A stretch of DNA of 64,000 nt from NCBI GenBank assembly GCA_965279195.1, contig CBDIHP010000027.1, positions 69,457-133,456 of the forward strand, read 5' to 3'. Numbering within the stretch: position 1 is the first letter of the stretch; each line of letters starts with the position of its first letter. The translations under genes and the position numbers were made by a program. Shown piece after piece: positions 29,001 to 37,970 of the stretch. The notes under the pieces are model-generated. The model made no database searches, had not been told where the DNA came from, and saw only the letters and a list, made by a program, of their open reading frames with translations. The stretch comes from CBDIHP01 sp965279195. GTDB lineage: Bacteria > Planctomycetota > Planctomycetia > Isosphaerales > Isosphaeraceae.

Positions 29001-29797
29001 GCGCCTCCGAGGACGTCGGGCTCCGCTACCGGCTCGACGACGCCCGCCGCAAGCTGTTCACCTCGCCGGAGGGCTCCGAGCCCGTCGCGCTGCTTGCCGC
29101 GCACCTGAAGACCCTGGTCGATCGGGCCCGCGACGGATACACGCGGCGTCACCCGTCCGACCTCGTGGTGCTCTACCTCGAAGCCCCCGTGCTGGAGACC
29201 CCCGACCCCGCGCAGGGGAGCCGGATCCTGCTCAAGCCCAGGCCCCGGTCGGCGGCCGCCCGGCTCGATGACATCAGCCTCTCGGCCTCCGAATTCGCCG
29301 CGCCCCTGGTCGAGCTGGCCGACCAGTACGGCTGGCAGGTCGTGGTCTTCCTCGACGGCTACCACCCGTTCGCCGACGAGATGCGCTCCGGCACCTTCAA
29401 GCCCTGGCGGCCGGGCGTGGACCACCTGACGAGGCTCCTGGTGAAGGGCAACGTCACGGTCGTGAACGCCTCCGAGCAGGCCCCCAGCCGCCGCGTCCCC
29501 CGGGACACCGGCCACGGCGCGATGGGCCAGGCCTGGATCGACGCCCTCGACCCCGCCCGCGCCGCCGAGGGCCGCATCTCGCTCCGGCTCGGCGTCTCGA
29601 CCCTCGACGACTACCGCGAGGCCCACGAGGCCGCCTTCGACCCCTTCCGCCGGGCCGACGGCACGCTCGAAGTCGACCCCATCACCTGGAACCCCGGCCG
29701 CCGCACCTTCGGCAACGACTCCCTCTTCACCCCCCCCGCCCCCGCCTCCTCCGGCCGACTCGCCAACGCCCGCGTCGGCAACCAGAAGGCGAATTGA
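26003..29797 (+). CDS. WD40-PDZ protein with degenerate caspase-like C-terminus
   Basis: 1264 residues from the ATG at 26003, chosen because it gives an Arg-rich n-region and hydrophobic core ending ...AHAAAQ. WD40 repeats run from about residue 50 to 340 (GHSGVVRSIVF, LINAL-type strands with TGGVDSTLRVWD) and one more at about 590-630 (GHSGSVYALAVSPDRRWLLTGGADQTVRLY). A PDZ-like segment follows at about 645-710 (PFGFASQAGLEPGDQIRGV). Residues about 963-1210 resemble a C14 caspase fold, but where family members have YFAGHG and DAC this one has YLEAPV (about 1058-1063) and LDGYH (about 1117-1121), so both catalytic residues are missing. Predicted to be an exported scaffold or pseudoenzyme. It converges on the caspase gene at 29943-34823, which has the same kinds of domains. 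Confidence 0.85.
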   Translation: MPAGPRRNAARSRPIAGPRPIPALCFALGLLWPVAHAAAQDGARDPSQPFPVFQTGGHSGVVRSIVFAGPQELLSGGLDKVLNAWDLDRPGELRLRRTTRLPAWKGPRGSVYAMALSNPARGPRILAVAGQGTSAQGGEILLFTYPETGPGQDRSPTFVGMLGMSGLDANMKPAPPGRDGHDGVVSALAFRPGTNRLISAGEDGILRLWDLDDLADRKLVATASIRDGQPHDPNRHILNALALTPDGRRVVTGGVDSTLRVWDAETGRRLLEPLTLPAPGLAGGLANSGDDINSLDISPDGRWIVAGREDGELFRVDLEAFRDPQPLPEVKNDGSAAVDVVRISPDRNAPVLAVGVVENGLPLDGRARRPSMASWVELRSLPDGKVLHRFPRLDNVIRACEFSPDGRRLAYSGGDDRAIHVVPLDPKGLPLPAAAEAVGVGRGRSIWDVRFAKGAGNNLRLAFTRTRADDLAGRPASYDLFEPLENRPGRISAAELDFDLPEPGFEVVGDDRAADTLHLRSGGERKATILLNAPSDKRWWSKLALPLKDEFGWPLVAVAMENGVGIFGIDPAPPAHPDRPELAPPLYRMIRKLVGHSGSVYALAVSPDRRWLLTGGADQTVRLYATEGLGKVPPLGATLEKVEGQPWPRVAGVTPFGFASQAGLEPGDQIRGVQVAGKPLAGLDDSTPLDASLADLPINIVVERPDPKGGAPEVKRISIRKNQNPVVSLLALPPTSAGSKGPMGSADYVLWMPSGYYLTSIRGDAKYLGWHQNRPTEANPFLFNAPPVEFLPAGAFEARFHRKDVIDRVLLSGGDLTKLVAPGPKPAAPVVATPSVPKQLVARPKLADVEWPQVPLPTMRLTFERPAGIPGALRYRIRPKVAGAPAGGVELTFPKESQPGDKLLSPPIPYPRGARPSRVWLDIEAIEPEAHAMEPLSIVVPAAPAPAPTLAGVEPPAAPPEPSVHILSVAASGPKPHFAIRGATYGAQNWAEAAAGFHRGASEDVGLRYRLDDARRKLFTSPEGSEPVALLAAHLKTLVDRARDGYTRRHPSDLVVLYLEAPVLETPDPAQGSRILLKPRPRSAAARLDDISLSASEFAAPLVELADQYGWQVVVFLDGYHPFADEMRSGTFKPWRPGVDHLTRLLVKGNVTVVNASEQAPSRRVPRDTGHGAMGQAWIDALDPARAAEGRISLRLGVSTLDDYREAHEAAFDPFRRADGTLEVDPITWNPGRRTFGNDSLFTPPAPASSGRLANARVGNQKAN

Positions 29798-29806
29798 GGA
29801 TGGCTG

Positions 29807-29918
29807 AATCTGGAGTGCGGAAGCTCGCTTCCGCTCTGTTATCGCGAAACTTGCTTCGCGCGCCGGATCGCAGCAAACCGCTGTCGAGTTGAGGTCGTTT
29901 CTCGGGAGCAAGCTCCCG
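29807..29918. repeat. Palindromic repeat between convergent genes (copy 2)
   Basis: It starts with AATCTGGAGTGCG, as copy 1 does, then has three hairpins: GCGGAAGCTCGCTTCCGC at 29817-29834, CGCGAA...TTCGCG at 29843-29860 and CGGGAGCAAGCTCCCG at 29903-29918. The right-hand outer arm found in copy 1 is absent. It fills the gap between two convergent genes and may terminate both. Confidence 0.75.
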
Positions 29919-29942
29919 CTCTCCGGGTCGATTGACAGGCCA

Positions 29943-32900
29943 TCACTTCAGCCGGGCCACGGCGAAGCCTCCGCCCTGCGCGGGGGCGGAGACGGAGAGT
30001 TTCTGATCGGGCACGGGTTCGGGCGTGCCGGCGCGGGAGGGGGAGCCGTCGGCGTTGCCGCGCTGGACGAGGTTGGGGTAGCTCGCCGACAGGATCGGCA
30101 GGGCGGCGGCGGTGTAGTCGCGGAGTTCCTCGGCCGTGATGAACGTGTCGCGGTCGGCGTCGGCGTGCGCGAATCGGTCGGGGTCGAGCAGGCCCGCCGG
30201 CGTGGCCCGCAGGCCGTCGGCCTTCAGGCCGCGCAGGAGCGCGTAGGTCAGCAGGCCGTGGCGGAGTTCGGACGACTCATTCGCCGGCTCGCCCCGGCGC
30301 GCGGCCATGAGGTTGACCGTCCGGGCCCGGATCGACGTCCGCGACAGGTCGCGCCGGATCGCCTTCACCCCCGGGTCGTCCTCGATCCGCTCGGCCTCGC
30401 ACGCATCGACGACCACCAGGCGGTTGAGCGCCGACAGGTTCGAGAGCCAGGCGTAGACCCGGTAATACTCCAGCACGTTCCGGCGCGGGGTGCCCGTCAG
30501 CTCGCGTGCCGGCCCCGTCCGCGAGGCCGGTTGCCCCGGCGCGGGGAACGGGAAGCCCGAGAGCAACAGGGCGTAGCGTCGCTGATCCACCCGGTCGGCG
30601 TGCCCGGCGAGGAAGACGACAACGGTGTCCTCGGGGTGCCCGGCCGTCGCCGCCTGGACCTCCCGCATCGCCTTCTCGACCTCGGCCGTGTTGACGTGCT
30701 CATCGGTCAGGACGTGGACGGAATCCCGCGCGTGCGACCTGGCCCGGTCGAAGTACGCCGAGACGGCCTTCGCGTCGTCGGCGGCGTACGCCAAGCGGCG
30801 GTGCTCCGCCTTGTAGTTGCCGACCCCGATCGCCACGACGTGCGTCGCCCCCGGCGTCTCGGGCCCGTCGAAGACCAGCTCCACGGGCGCCGAGCTGCCG
30901 TCCAGCCCGGGGCGTCGGGCCGAAGGCTCGGGCAGCGTGTCCGCCTTCCATTCGTTGCGATACGCCAGGGCGTGGAACGTGTTCTTGCCCGACCGCAGCG
31001 CCACCGGCACCTCGACCGCCAGGCGGCCCCCGGCGGGCGCGGCCTTGAGCCGTCCGAGCAGGCCGTCGTCGATCGGCGTGCCGTTGTGATAGAGCCGGAC
31101 GCCCGCCAGGCCGTCGCGGTCGGCGCGTCGCAGGGAGATCCGCAAGGTGGTCTGCGGCATCGGGCCGACCTTCGGCCGGGCGTGCTCGACCCGGATCTCG
31201 GGGGCCCGCCCGGAGAGGTCGGGGCCGATTGGCTTTGTTCCCGCGTTTTCGTCCCGGAGCAGCGCGGCCAGCAGGCCGGGCTCGCGGGCGTCGTCGGACC
31301 AGTCGCCGAGCGACTCGACCCGATCGCCGAGCGCCAGGGTGACCTGCCCCAGCCCTCGCTCGCTGCCGTCGATGAGCCCGCTGGGGGCGTAGGCGACCCA
31401 GTCGTCGGGGGCGTTGCCGCCGGGTCCGGGCGTGGCCATCGCGGTGGCGTCCAGCGAGGCGCCGCGTTCGTTCACGGTCCAGAAACGGACGGTCGTGTCG
31501 CTGCCGCCGGTGAGGAACCGGGCCTGGTCGGGCGTCGCGCCGGGGGCCGAGACCACCGCGCGGACGGCCTCGGCGTGGCGCTGGCCTCGGACCGTCGGGG
31601 CGGCGATCGGCCGGAGTTCCTTGCGGGCTGCATCCCCCTGCACCGACCAGAACCGGACCTCGGCATTGTCCCCGCCTGCCGCCAGGAACGCCCGGCCCGC
31701 CGGGCCGCCGAACGCCAGGTCGAGCACGTCCACGCTGTCCCGCAACGGCGACGAGGCCGTGCGGCGATCCGGGGCCCGGCTGTCGACCAGCTCGACCCGG
31801 CCGAGGCTCGTGCCGATCGCCACCCAGCGTGGGTCGTCCGGCAGCAGCCTCGCGGACGTGATCCGGCTGGCCACCCGGGGGCCGTTCGTCACGCCCTGGT
31901 CGTCGCCGCGATGCTCCGACGGCCGGACCTCGGCCAGCTTCGACGCCCGGGCGAACCCGTCCGCCTGCGGGGCCTTCGGGTCGAGCGACCAGAGCGTCGC
32001 CGCGTTCCCCTTGCCGTCCTTGCCGCGCCCGGAGGCGACGGTCAGCAGGATGTCGCCCGACGGAGACAGGTCGATCCGATCGACCGTCGTCCGCTCGGAC
32101 CCCGGCGGCAGGTCGTCCGGCCGGAGCACGAATCGGGGCGTGCCGGGGCGGTCGACGTCCCAGACGAATGCCCAGAAACCCGAGGTCGGATCATTCGGGC
32201 CCGACGCCGCCAGGAACCGGCCGTCGACCGAGACCTTCAGCTCGCCGAACCCGCGCGGCAGTCGGAGCCTGCCGTCCTTGCCCGCCACCGAAGCGGGGAC
32301 CGTGAATCGCCCCGCGACCTGATCCGGCTGATCCGCCCGACGGAGCTCGATCTCGTTGGCCCGCCTGGGCACGAGGGCGAGGTAGCCGATCTCCGACCCC
32401 TTCTCGACCCGCGTCCAGGCCACGCCCGACTGGAACCCGGTCCGGCCGGCGATGTTCCGGAAAGTCGGCTCCTTCTCATCCAGCGACCAGAGACCCGCGC
32501 GGCCCTCGGCGGTGATCTGGAGCACATGCGGGCCGATCTTCGGGACCACCTTGCCCGGGGCGTCGGCCGCCGGGGTCATCGACCGCGACGCCGAGAGCCC
32601 GACGATCCGGCCGGTCCTGGCGTCGAGCCGGTCGATGCGGGGGACTTCGGCCGTCAGGTTGTCCCAGCGGGTCAGCCCGCCGCCGGCCCCGAGCGTGACG
32701 AGGGCCGTCGTGTGGCCGGTCGCCAGGAAGGCCAATCCGGTCGCCGATTCCCCCTTGGTTGACGTGTACGTCCTCGGCCGGGGGCTCGGGCCTGTGAGAT
32801 CCCAGCACGACACGCTCGCCCCGTCGGTCGTCGCCGCCAGGAACCGGCCGTCGGGCGAGAACGCCAGTTTCCGGGACGAGCGTCCGGGCGCGGGGGGGCG

Positions 32901-34823
32901 GAAGCTCGGGTCGAGGACCACCATCGGGTCCTCGGTCTTCTTCAGGGCGTCGAGGAGCAGCAGTTGCCCGGTCAGCCCGTTGCCGGCGACGGCCACGGCC
33001 AGGCGATTCTGTGGCCCCGCCTGGATCGCCCGCACGACCCCCGACAGGCCGATGGACCGGGGCTTGATGTCATCGTTGACCCGGATCGTGATGGTCCGCG
33101 AGCGGTCGTCGGTGACCGCCAGCCAGGAGCCGTCCTGGGGGTCGGCGACGAGCAGCGGCGCGGCCTCCCGGCCGAACTCCTTCGCGGGGATCGTGGGCCC
33201 GGCGGTCTCGCCGGTCTCGCGGAGCAACTCGACATCGCCCCCCTTGCGCCAGAGGGCGAAATCCCAGCGATTGGCGTCGGCGTCCGGGCGGGCCGGCGCG
33301 GCGATCAGGGCCTGGGCGGGCCTGCCGGGGACCGGCTCGACGCGGGCGTCGCCGTCGGCCTGCGGACGGACCGACCAGACGGCCCCGGCCTGATCGAGCA
33401 CCCAGGCCAGTCGGCCGCTCGGCGCCACGACGACGTCGAGGATGTCGGCCCCGTCGTAGGGCACGACGCGCGGCGAGGCGGGCCGGCCGGGGTCGAGGTT
33501 CTGGAGGATCAGGCGGCGCCGGGCGTCGGCCGAGAGCAATCGGGCGGGCGTGCCGACCTCCCCCGCGCGGAGGACGCCGAGCCCCCGGATCCCGACGGCG
33601 TGGCCGCCGTTGTACTCCTGCACCACCCGGAGCGAGTCGCGGGCCCAGACCTTCACGACCGAGTCGTGGTTGCCGCCGCCGGTGATGAGTTCGCCCGAGG
33701 GGCTGACGGCCAGGGCCGAGACCTCCGCCAGGTGCCCGCGCTGGAGGACCGGCTCGCGAGACCGGGCGTTCACGACCTTCGGCATCGGCCAGAGGAACAG
33801 GTCGCGCGGGAAGCCGCCGGCCTGGACGAACCCCCGGGGGGCGAGCCGGGCCCGGACCCCTTGCAGGCACTCCTCCACCGCCCGGGGCGAGCGGTCGTGG
33901 CCGAGCCCCTGCGCCAGGGCCAGCACGAACGGGCCGGGGCCGGTCCCCGACCCGGGGCCGTCCGCCGCCGGGCCGTCGGACGAAGCCAGCCAGGCGGAGA
34001 CCCCCTGCCAGCGCCGGAGGCCGTCGAGATAGTCGCGGGCCGCCGGGCGGTCCGACGGCAAGGCCCAGGCCCCGACCCGCTTCCCGCGCCCGGCGGGCGA
34101 GGTGTCGAGCCAGCAGACCACGGCGTTGCGGCTGGGCACGGGCAGGTCGTCGATGGCCTTCGCCAGGTCCCAGCCGTTTTGGAGCGTCTCGGGCCGATCG
34201 GGGTTGCTGAGGGCCGCATCGATCGGGAGCAGGAGCGTCGAGGGCCTGACCTGGCCGTCGCCCGGCGGGAGGGTCGCGGCCTGGCCGGCGAAGTAGAAGA
34301 CCACCACGTCGTCGCCGTCGCGGTCGTCGTCGAGCCGGGCCTTGAGCCAGGAGTCGAAGGCCCAGGTCAGGGCGTCGCGGGTCGCCCTGATGGGCTTCGT
34401 CACCGCGAGCTTGGGATCGGCGGGGATCTCGGACCCCTTGTCATTCAGGACGAGGACGTTGTCCTGCCGCCAGCCGGCCGTCTTGCGGAACCAGCCCGCG
34501 ATGGCCGAGGCATCCTCGCCGGCGTGGGCGCAGGCGGGGATGTTGCCCGGATAGCCGTCGATGCCCACAACGATCGCCCAGACCTGGAACGGCCGGGTGG
34601 GGAGCACCTGCTTCGCGTCGGCCGGATCGGACGGGGGCGCGGGCTCCGGCGTCGCGGCGACCTCGGCCTTGGGCGGCGCGGCTGGCTCGGGCGTCTTACC
34701 CGTGACCTCGGCCGCGGGCGGCGCCGGTGCCGGCGTGGGGCGCAGGAGCAGCCCGGCGGCGACCAGGGCGAGGCCGCCGAGGGCGAGGATCACGACGCTC
34801 CGCGACCAGTCCCGACCTTGCAT
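29943..34823 (-). CDS. Membrane-anchored WD40 protein with inactive N-terminal and intact C-terminal caspase domains
   Basis: 1626 residues; ATG at 34821-34823 with a GAAAGGA ribosome binding site. Residues 9-27 are a signal anchor, so the rest is likely outside the cytoplasm. Residues about 78-330 form a C14 caspase-like domain (WAIVVGIDGYPG) in which the catalytic His and Cys positions read Gln181 (FYFAGQAA) and Ser242 (LDTSPAG). WD40-type repeats fill about 355-1230. Residues 1325-1600 form a second caspase domain with His1408 (FLAGHAD) and Cys1475 (VVDACEAE), followed by an EF-hand-like loop (DADRDTFITAEEL, about 1555-1567) that may bind calcium. It follows the kinase gene by 37 bp on the same strand and is probably co-transcribed with it. 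Caspase-like peptidases of this clan cut after basic or acidic residues; the target here is unknown. Confidence 0.88.
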   Translation of the reverse strand: MQGRDWSRSVVILALGGLALVAAGLLLRPTPAPAPPAAEVTGKTPEPAAPPKAEVAATPEPAPPSDPADAKQVLPTRPFQVWAIVVGIDGYPGNIPACAHAGEDASAIAGWFRKTAGWRQDNVLVLNDKGSEIPADPKLAVTKPIRATRDALTWAFDSWLKARLDDDRDGDDVVVFYFAGQAATLPPGDGQVRPSTLLLPIDAALSNPDRPETLQNGWDLAKAIDDLPVPSRNAVVCWLDTSPAGRGKRVGAWALPSDRPAARDYLDGLRRWQGVSAWLASSDGPAADGPGSGTGPGPFVLALAQGLGHDRSPRAVEECLQGVRARLAPRGFVQAGGFPRDLFLWPMPKVVNARSREPVLQRGHLAEVSALAVSPSGELITGGGNHDSVVKVWARDSLRVVQEYNGGHAVGIRGLGVLRAGEVGTPARLLSADARRRLILQNLDPGRPASPRVVPYDGADILDVVVAPSGRLAWVLDQAGAVWSVRPQADGDARVEPVPGRPAQALIAAPARPDADANRWDFALWRKGGDVELLRETGETAGPTIPAKEFGREAAPLLVADPQDGSWLAVTDDRSRTITIRVNDDIKPRSIGLSGVVRAIQAGPQNRLAVAVAGNGLTGQLLLLDALKKTEDPMVVLDPSFRPPAPGRSSRKLAFSPDGRFLAATTDGASVSCWDLTGPSPRPRTYTSTKGESATGLAFLATGHTTALVTLGAGGGLTRWDNLTAEVPRIDRLDARTGRIVGLSASRSMTPAADAPGKVVPKIGPHVLQITAEGRAGLWSLDEKEPTFRNIAGRTGFQSGVAWTRVEKGSEIGYLALVPRRANEIELRRADQPDQVAGRFTVPASVAGKDGRLRLPRGFGELKVSVDGRFLAASGPNDPTSGFWAFVWDVDRPGTPRFVLRPDDLPPGSERTTVDRIDLSPSGDILLTVASGRGKDGKGNAATLWSLDPKAPQADGFARASKLAEVRPSEHRGDDQGVTNGPRVASRITSARLLPDDPRWVAIGTSLGRVELVDSRAPDRRTASSPLRDSVDVLDLAFGGPAGRAFLAAGGDNAEVRFWSVQGDAARKELRPIAAPTVRGQRHAEAVRAVVSAPGATPDQARFLTGGSDTTVRFWTVNERGASLDATAMATPGPGGNAPDDWVAYAPSGLIDGSERGLGQVTLALGDRVESLGDWSDDAREPGLLAALLRDENAGTKPIGPDLSGRAPEIRVEHARPKVGPMPQTTLRISLRRADRDGLAGVRLYHNGTPIDDGLLGRLKAAPAGGRLAVEVPVALRSGKNTFHALAYRNEWKADTLPEPSARRPGLDGSSAPVELVFDGPETPGATHVVAIGVGNYKAEHRRLAYAADDAKAVSAYFDRARSHARDSVHVLTDEHVNTAEVEKAMREVQAATAGHPEDTVVVFLAGHADRVDQRRYALLLSGFPFPAPGQPASRTGPARELTGTPRRNVLEYYRVYAWLSNLSALNRLVVVDACEAERIEDDPGVKAIRRDLSRTSIRARTVNLMAARRGEPANESSELRHGLLTYALLRGLKADGLRATPAGLLDPDRFAHADADRDTFITAEELRDYTAAALPILSASYPNLVQRGNADGSPSRAGTPEPVPDQKLSVSAPAQGGGFAVARLK

Positions 34824-34860
34824 GACGTCGTCCTTTCTCGTCTCCGGAAGCGGCCCGGAG

Positions 34861-37683
34861 TCAGCGGGCCTGGGCCGTCGTCTCCGACGGCAGTTCGATC
34901 ACCAGCCGGAATCCGAGGTCCGACGCGGCCTGATACGTCTTGATCTCGCCCAGCGTCTTCTCGTCGTACCCGACCTGGAGGTAGCGCGGGCCGAACGTCG
35001 TGAACCGCTCGCGCTTCGAGCGGTACGAGCCGCCCCGGATGACGTGCCGGATCGGCCGCAGCACGTCGCGGGAATTCTCCTCGGTCGCGCACGGGTCGTC
35101 GCGGGTCGAGTCGGTGGCCGGGTAGCTGCAGAGGATGTCGCGGCACCACTCGCGGACGTTGCCCGTGAGGTCGAGCACGCCGTCCTGGGTCCTGTCCTTC
35201 GGGAAGTAGCCGACGGGCTTCGTCGGCTGGCGGCCGTCGAGCCCCTCGGCGTCGATGTTCACCGACTGCGCGTTTGGCTCGCCGAGCCCCACGAAGACCT
35301 GCCCGGGATCCCCCTTCGAGCGCGCGGCGTATTCCCACTGGGCCTCGGTCGGCAGGTCGCCCCGGTCCGAGACCCACTTCGCGAACGCGCGGCACTGCTC
35401 CCAGGGCAGGCCGACGGCCGGGTGGTCGTCGAGATTGACCCCGTCGGCCTTCAGCTCGCTCCAGAGGGTCCGGTCGTCGTCGAGCTGCTTGCCGGCCTTC
35501 GACCGGTAGAACTCGAATTGCGCGTTGGTGACCTCGGTCTCCTGGAGGTAGAACGGCGAGAGCCGGACGTTCTGGACCGGCGTCGGGTCCTCCTTCGCGG
35601 AGTCCTTGAGCTGGATCCGCTTCAGCACCTTGTCCTGGTCGGTGCCCATCGTGAAGTTCCCCCCTTCGACGAGCACGAAGGTGAGCGCCACCTCGGGTGC
35701 CGACGACTGTTCCGGTCGGAGGACCTTCTTGATCTTCCTCGGCAGCTTCTTCTCGCCGAAGACGTCGGTCCCCACCGCCTCGAATCCGGCGGGCAGAAAG
35801 GCGACGGCGGGCGGCGCCTCGCCCTTCGACTTCGGCCCGACCTCCTCGGGTTTCGCGGTGTCGGCTTTGCCCGGGGGCCGCATCGCCACGAACGCCGCCA
35901 CTCCGCCGATCGCGACCAGGCCGACGACCGAGGCCAGGATGAGGCCGAGCCCCTTGCGCGGCCGGGGCCCCACCGGGTCGAGCACCATCGCGGACGCGGC
36001 GGTCGAGCTCGAGACCTGCGAGGGGCTGGCCGCGCCGGTGGCGCCGAACGCCTCGAAGTCGCCGGACTCCCGGCGAGGGATCCGCGACCGGGTCAGCGAC
36101 GAGATCGGCGTCGGTTCCGGGGCGAGCGAGTCATTCTCGTGCTCGCCGGAGAGGACCTTCGGGTCGATCTCGGGCGGGGCGTCGACGAACTCGATGACCC
36201 CTTCCGAGGCCGGGCCTGCCGGCGAGGCGGGAACTCCGGTCATCGCGCGGACGTTCGTGGCGTTCTCATTCCCGGCGGGGCGAGGCGCGACCGATTGCGA
36301 CTGCGACCGCGCGGCCTCGGTCGTGCGTCCCCCGCGCGAGGGTTCGGCCGGGGTGGGCGGCTCGGGCAGGTCGGCGACGGCCGCGAACTCGGTCGTCACG
36401 TTGGCGACCTGCACGGCGTCGCGGAACGCCTGCCCCAGCTCCCGGGCGCTCGCATATCGCCCTTCGGGCTCCTTGGCCAGGCAGCGCCTCACGACCTGCT
36501 CGATCTCGGCCGAGACCCGGCAGCCGGGGGCCCGGTCGGCGAACCGGGGGATCGGCTCGTTGAGGTGCTTGACCCGCACGTCCAGGGTCGAGCCGGTGTA
36601 GGGACGCTGGCCGGTCAGCAGCTCGAAGAGGATGACGCCGACCGAGTAGAGGTCGCTCCTCGGGTCGACCTTGTGCCCCCGGATCTGCTCGGGCGAGGCA
36701 TACTGCGCGGTGCCGAGGAAGGCCCCGAAGCTGGTCTGGACCTCATCCTCGCCCTCGACCCCCGAATCCGGCTGGTCGAGCTTGGCGATGCCGAAGTCGA
36801 GGACCTTCAAGAACTCCCGGCCGGCCTCGCGCTCCAGGAGGAAGAGGTTCGCGGGCTTGAGGTCGCGGTGGACGATCCCCAGGTCGTGCGCGGCCTGGAG
36901 CACCGCACAGAGCTGGTCGACCAGCCGGGCCACGAGGGCGACGGCCATCGGCTGGCCGGGCGTAAACGCCTTGTTCAGCGGCAGGCCGCGCAGCAGCTCC
37001 ATCTCGATGTAGGCGAGGTCGCGGCTGACCTTGAAGCTGTGGACGGTCACGGCGTGCTCGTGCTGGAGCTTCGCCATGACCTTCGCCTCGCGGCGGAACC
37101 GGGCCCGCACCTGCGGGTCGGACACGTACCGCGTGACGATCAGCTTCAACGCCCGGGGCGAGTCGAAGCCGAGGTGCGTGACCTCCCAGACCGAGCCCAT
37201 GCCGCCCCGGCCGATGGCCTTCTCGAACCGGAAGATGTTGTCGAACACCTGCCCCGGCTCGGGGTCGGCCACGAACTCGATCGAGTCGTCCCCGGTGTCG
37301 CTGCGCGAGGGCTTCGAGGCCGAGGAGCGTTGGAGGTTCGAGTTCGACCCGGGATGGTTGCCGCGCGAGGAGGGGAGCGGGGCCGATGCGGGAGGGATCG
37401 GCGTGGTCTCGTCCACGGAGCCGTGGGCCGGCGGCGGCGAGGTGACCGGCCGCTGGACGGGCGGGGGTGCGGGCTCCGGCTCAGCCTCGGGCAAGTCGGA
37501 CGGCGGCGACCACTCGAAGGAACTGGTGCCGTCGTAGGGGTAGAGGGTCGGCTCGGCGCTGGAGAAGGCGTCGAACTCGGACGGGCTCGGCGAGGGCTCG
37601 ACGCCCCGGCGCGGCGGGGCCCCTGGCTGCACGGGGCGGCCGGTGGCACGATCGGACCGATTCTGATCCCAACCTGCGTTCAT
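34861..37683 (-). CDS. Transmembrane Ser/Thr protein kinase fused to an FGE/SUMF1-type domain
   Basis: 940 residues from the ATG at 37681-37683; a GTG start 27 codons upstream is possible. Residues 1-140 are Pro/Ser-rich and disordered. Residues 150-420 are a Hanks-type kinase: GRGGMG loop (158-163), Lys180, HRDLKPAN (272-279), DFG (296-298) and SPEQ (330-333), all intact. A linker leads to one membrane helix (581-602). Residues about 668-935 are a formylglycine-generating-enzyme/SUMF1 domain (VEGGNFTMGTD, ETEVTNAQF, LPTEAQWEYA, GNVREWC, RGGSYRSKRERF). The kinase should face the cytoplasm and the SUMF1 domain the outside. It is the first gene of a probable operon with the caspase gene 37 bp downstream, so it may relay a signal to that protein. 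Confidence 0.9.
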   Translation of the reverse strand: MNAGWDQNRSDRATGRPVQPGAPPRRGVEPSPSPSEFDAFSSAEPTLYPYDGTSSFEWSPPSDLPEAEPEPAPPPVQRPVTSPPPAHGSVDETTPIPPASAPLPSSRGNHPGSNSNLQRSSASKPSRSDTGDDSIEFVADPEPGQVFDNIFRFEKAIGRGGMGSVWEVTHLGFDSPRALKLIVTRYVSDPQVRARFRREAKVMAKLQHEHAVTVHSFKVSRDLAYIEMELLRGLPLNKAFTPGQPMAVALVARLVDQLCAVLQAAHDLGIVHRDLKPANLFLLEREAGREFLKVLDFGIAKLDQPDSGVEGEDEVQTSFGAFLGTAQYASPEQIRGHKVDPRSDLYSVGVILFELLTGQRPYTGSTLDVRVKHLNEPIPRFADRAPGCRVSAEIEQVVRRCLAKEPEGRYASARELGQAFRDAVQVANVTTEFAAVADLPEPPTPAEPSRGGRTTEAARSQSQSVAPRPAGNENATNVRAMTGVPASPAGPASEGVIEFVDAPPEIDPKVLSGEHENDSLAPEPTPISSLTRSRIPRRESGDFEAFGATGAASPSQVSSSTAASAMVLDPVGPRPRKGLGLILASVVGLVAIGGVAAFVAMRPPGKADTAKPEEVGPKSKGEAPPAVAFLPAGFEAVGTDVFGEKKLPRKIKKVLRPEQSSAPEVALTFVLVEGGNFTMGTDQDKVLKRIQLKDSAKEDPTPVQNVRLSPFYLQETEVTNAQFEFYRSKAGKQLDDDRTLWSELKADGVNLDDHPAVGLPWEQCRAFAKWVSDRGDLPTEAQWEYAARSKGDPGQVFVGLGEPNAQSVNIDAEGLDGRQPTKPVGYFPKDRTQDGVLDLTGNVREWCRDILCSYPATDSTRDDPCATEENSRDVLRPIRHVIRGGSYRSKRERFTTFGPRYLQVGYDEKTLGEIKTYQAASDLGFRLVIELPSETTAQAR

Positions 37684-37970
37684 CGCGAAGGCCCGCCCCG
37701 GCCGCGTCGATCCGCGCAATTCCCCGAGTCTCACGAGTTTATCCCGACCCGGACGGGCTGTCACGCACCAAGAGACGGGTCGCGCGGGCTCCGTTGCCGA
37801 TTTCCGACGCCCCGGCCGGTGCCGCCGGTGCCTTGAGTCCCGCCCGCGTAGGGGCTACAGTGCCCGGATCCCGCCGACCGGGCCCGGGATCGCCCGGACG
37901 AACCCAATCCGACCCGCCGCCCGACCCCCGCCGACGCGAGGCGCACCGCCCACACCGGAGATTGCGTCCG

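Noticed and set aside
25628..29911. 1427-codon minus-strand frame opposite the WD40-PDZ gene
   Set aside because: No domains and biased composition; the plus-strand frame has WD40, PDZ and a leader.
29889..34943. Two long plus-strand frames opposite the caspase gene
   Set aside because: Shadow frames of a high-GC gene. The minus-strand product has two caspase folds and a membrane anchor.
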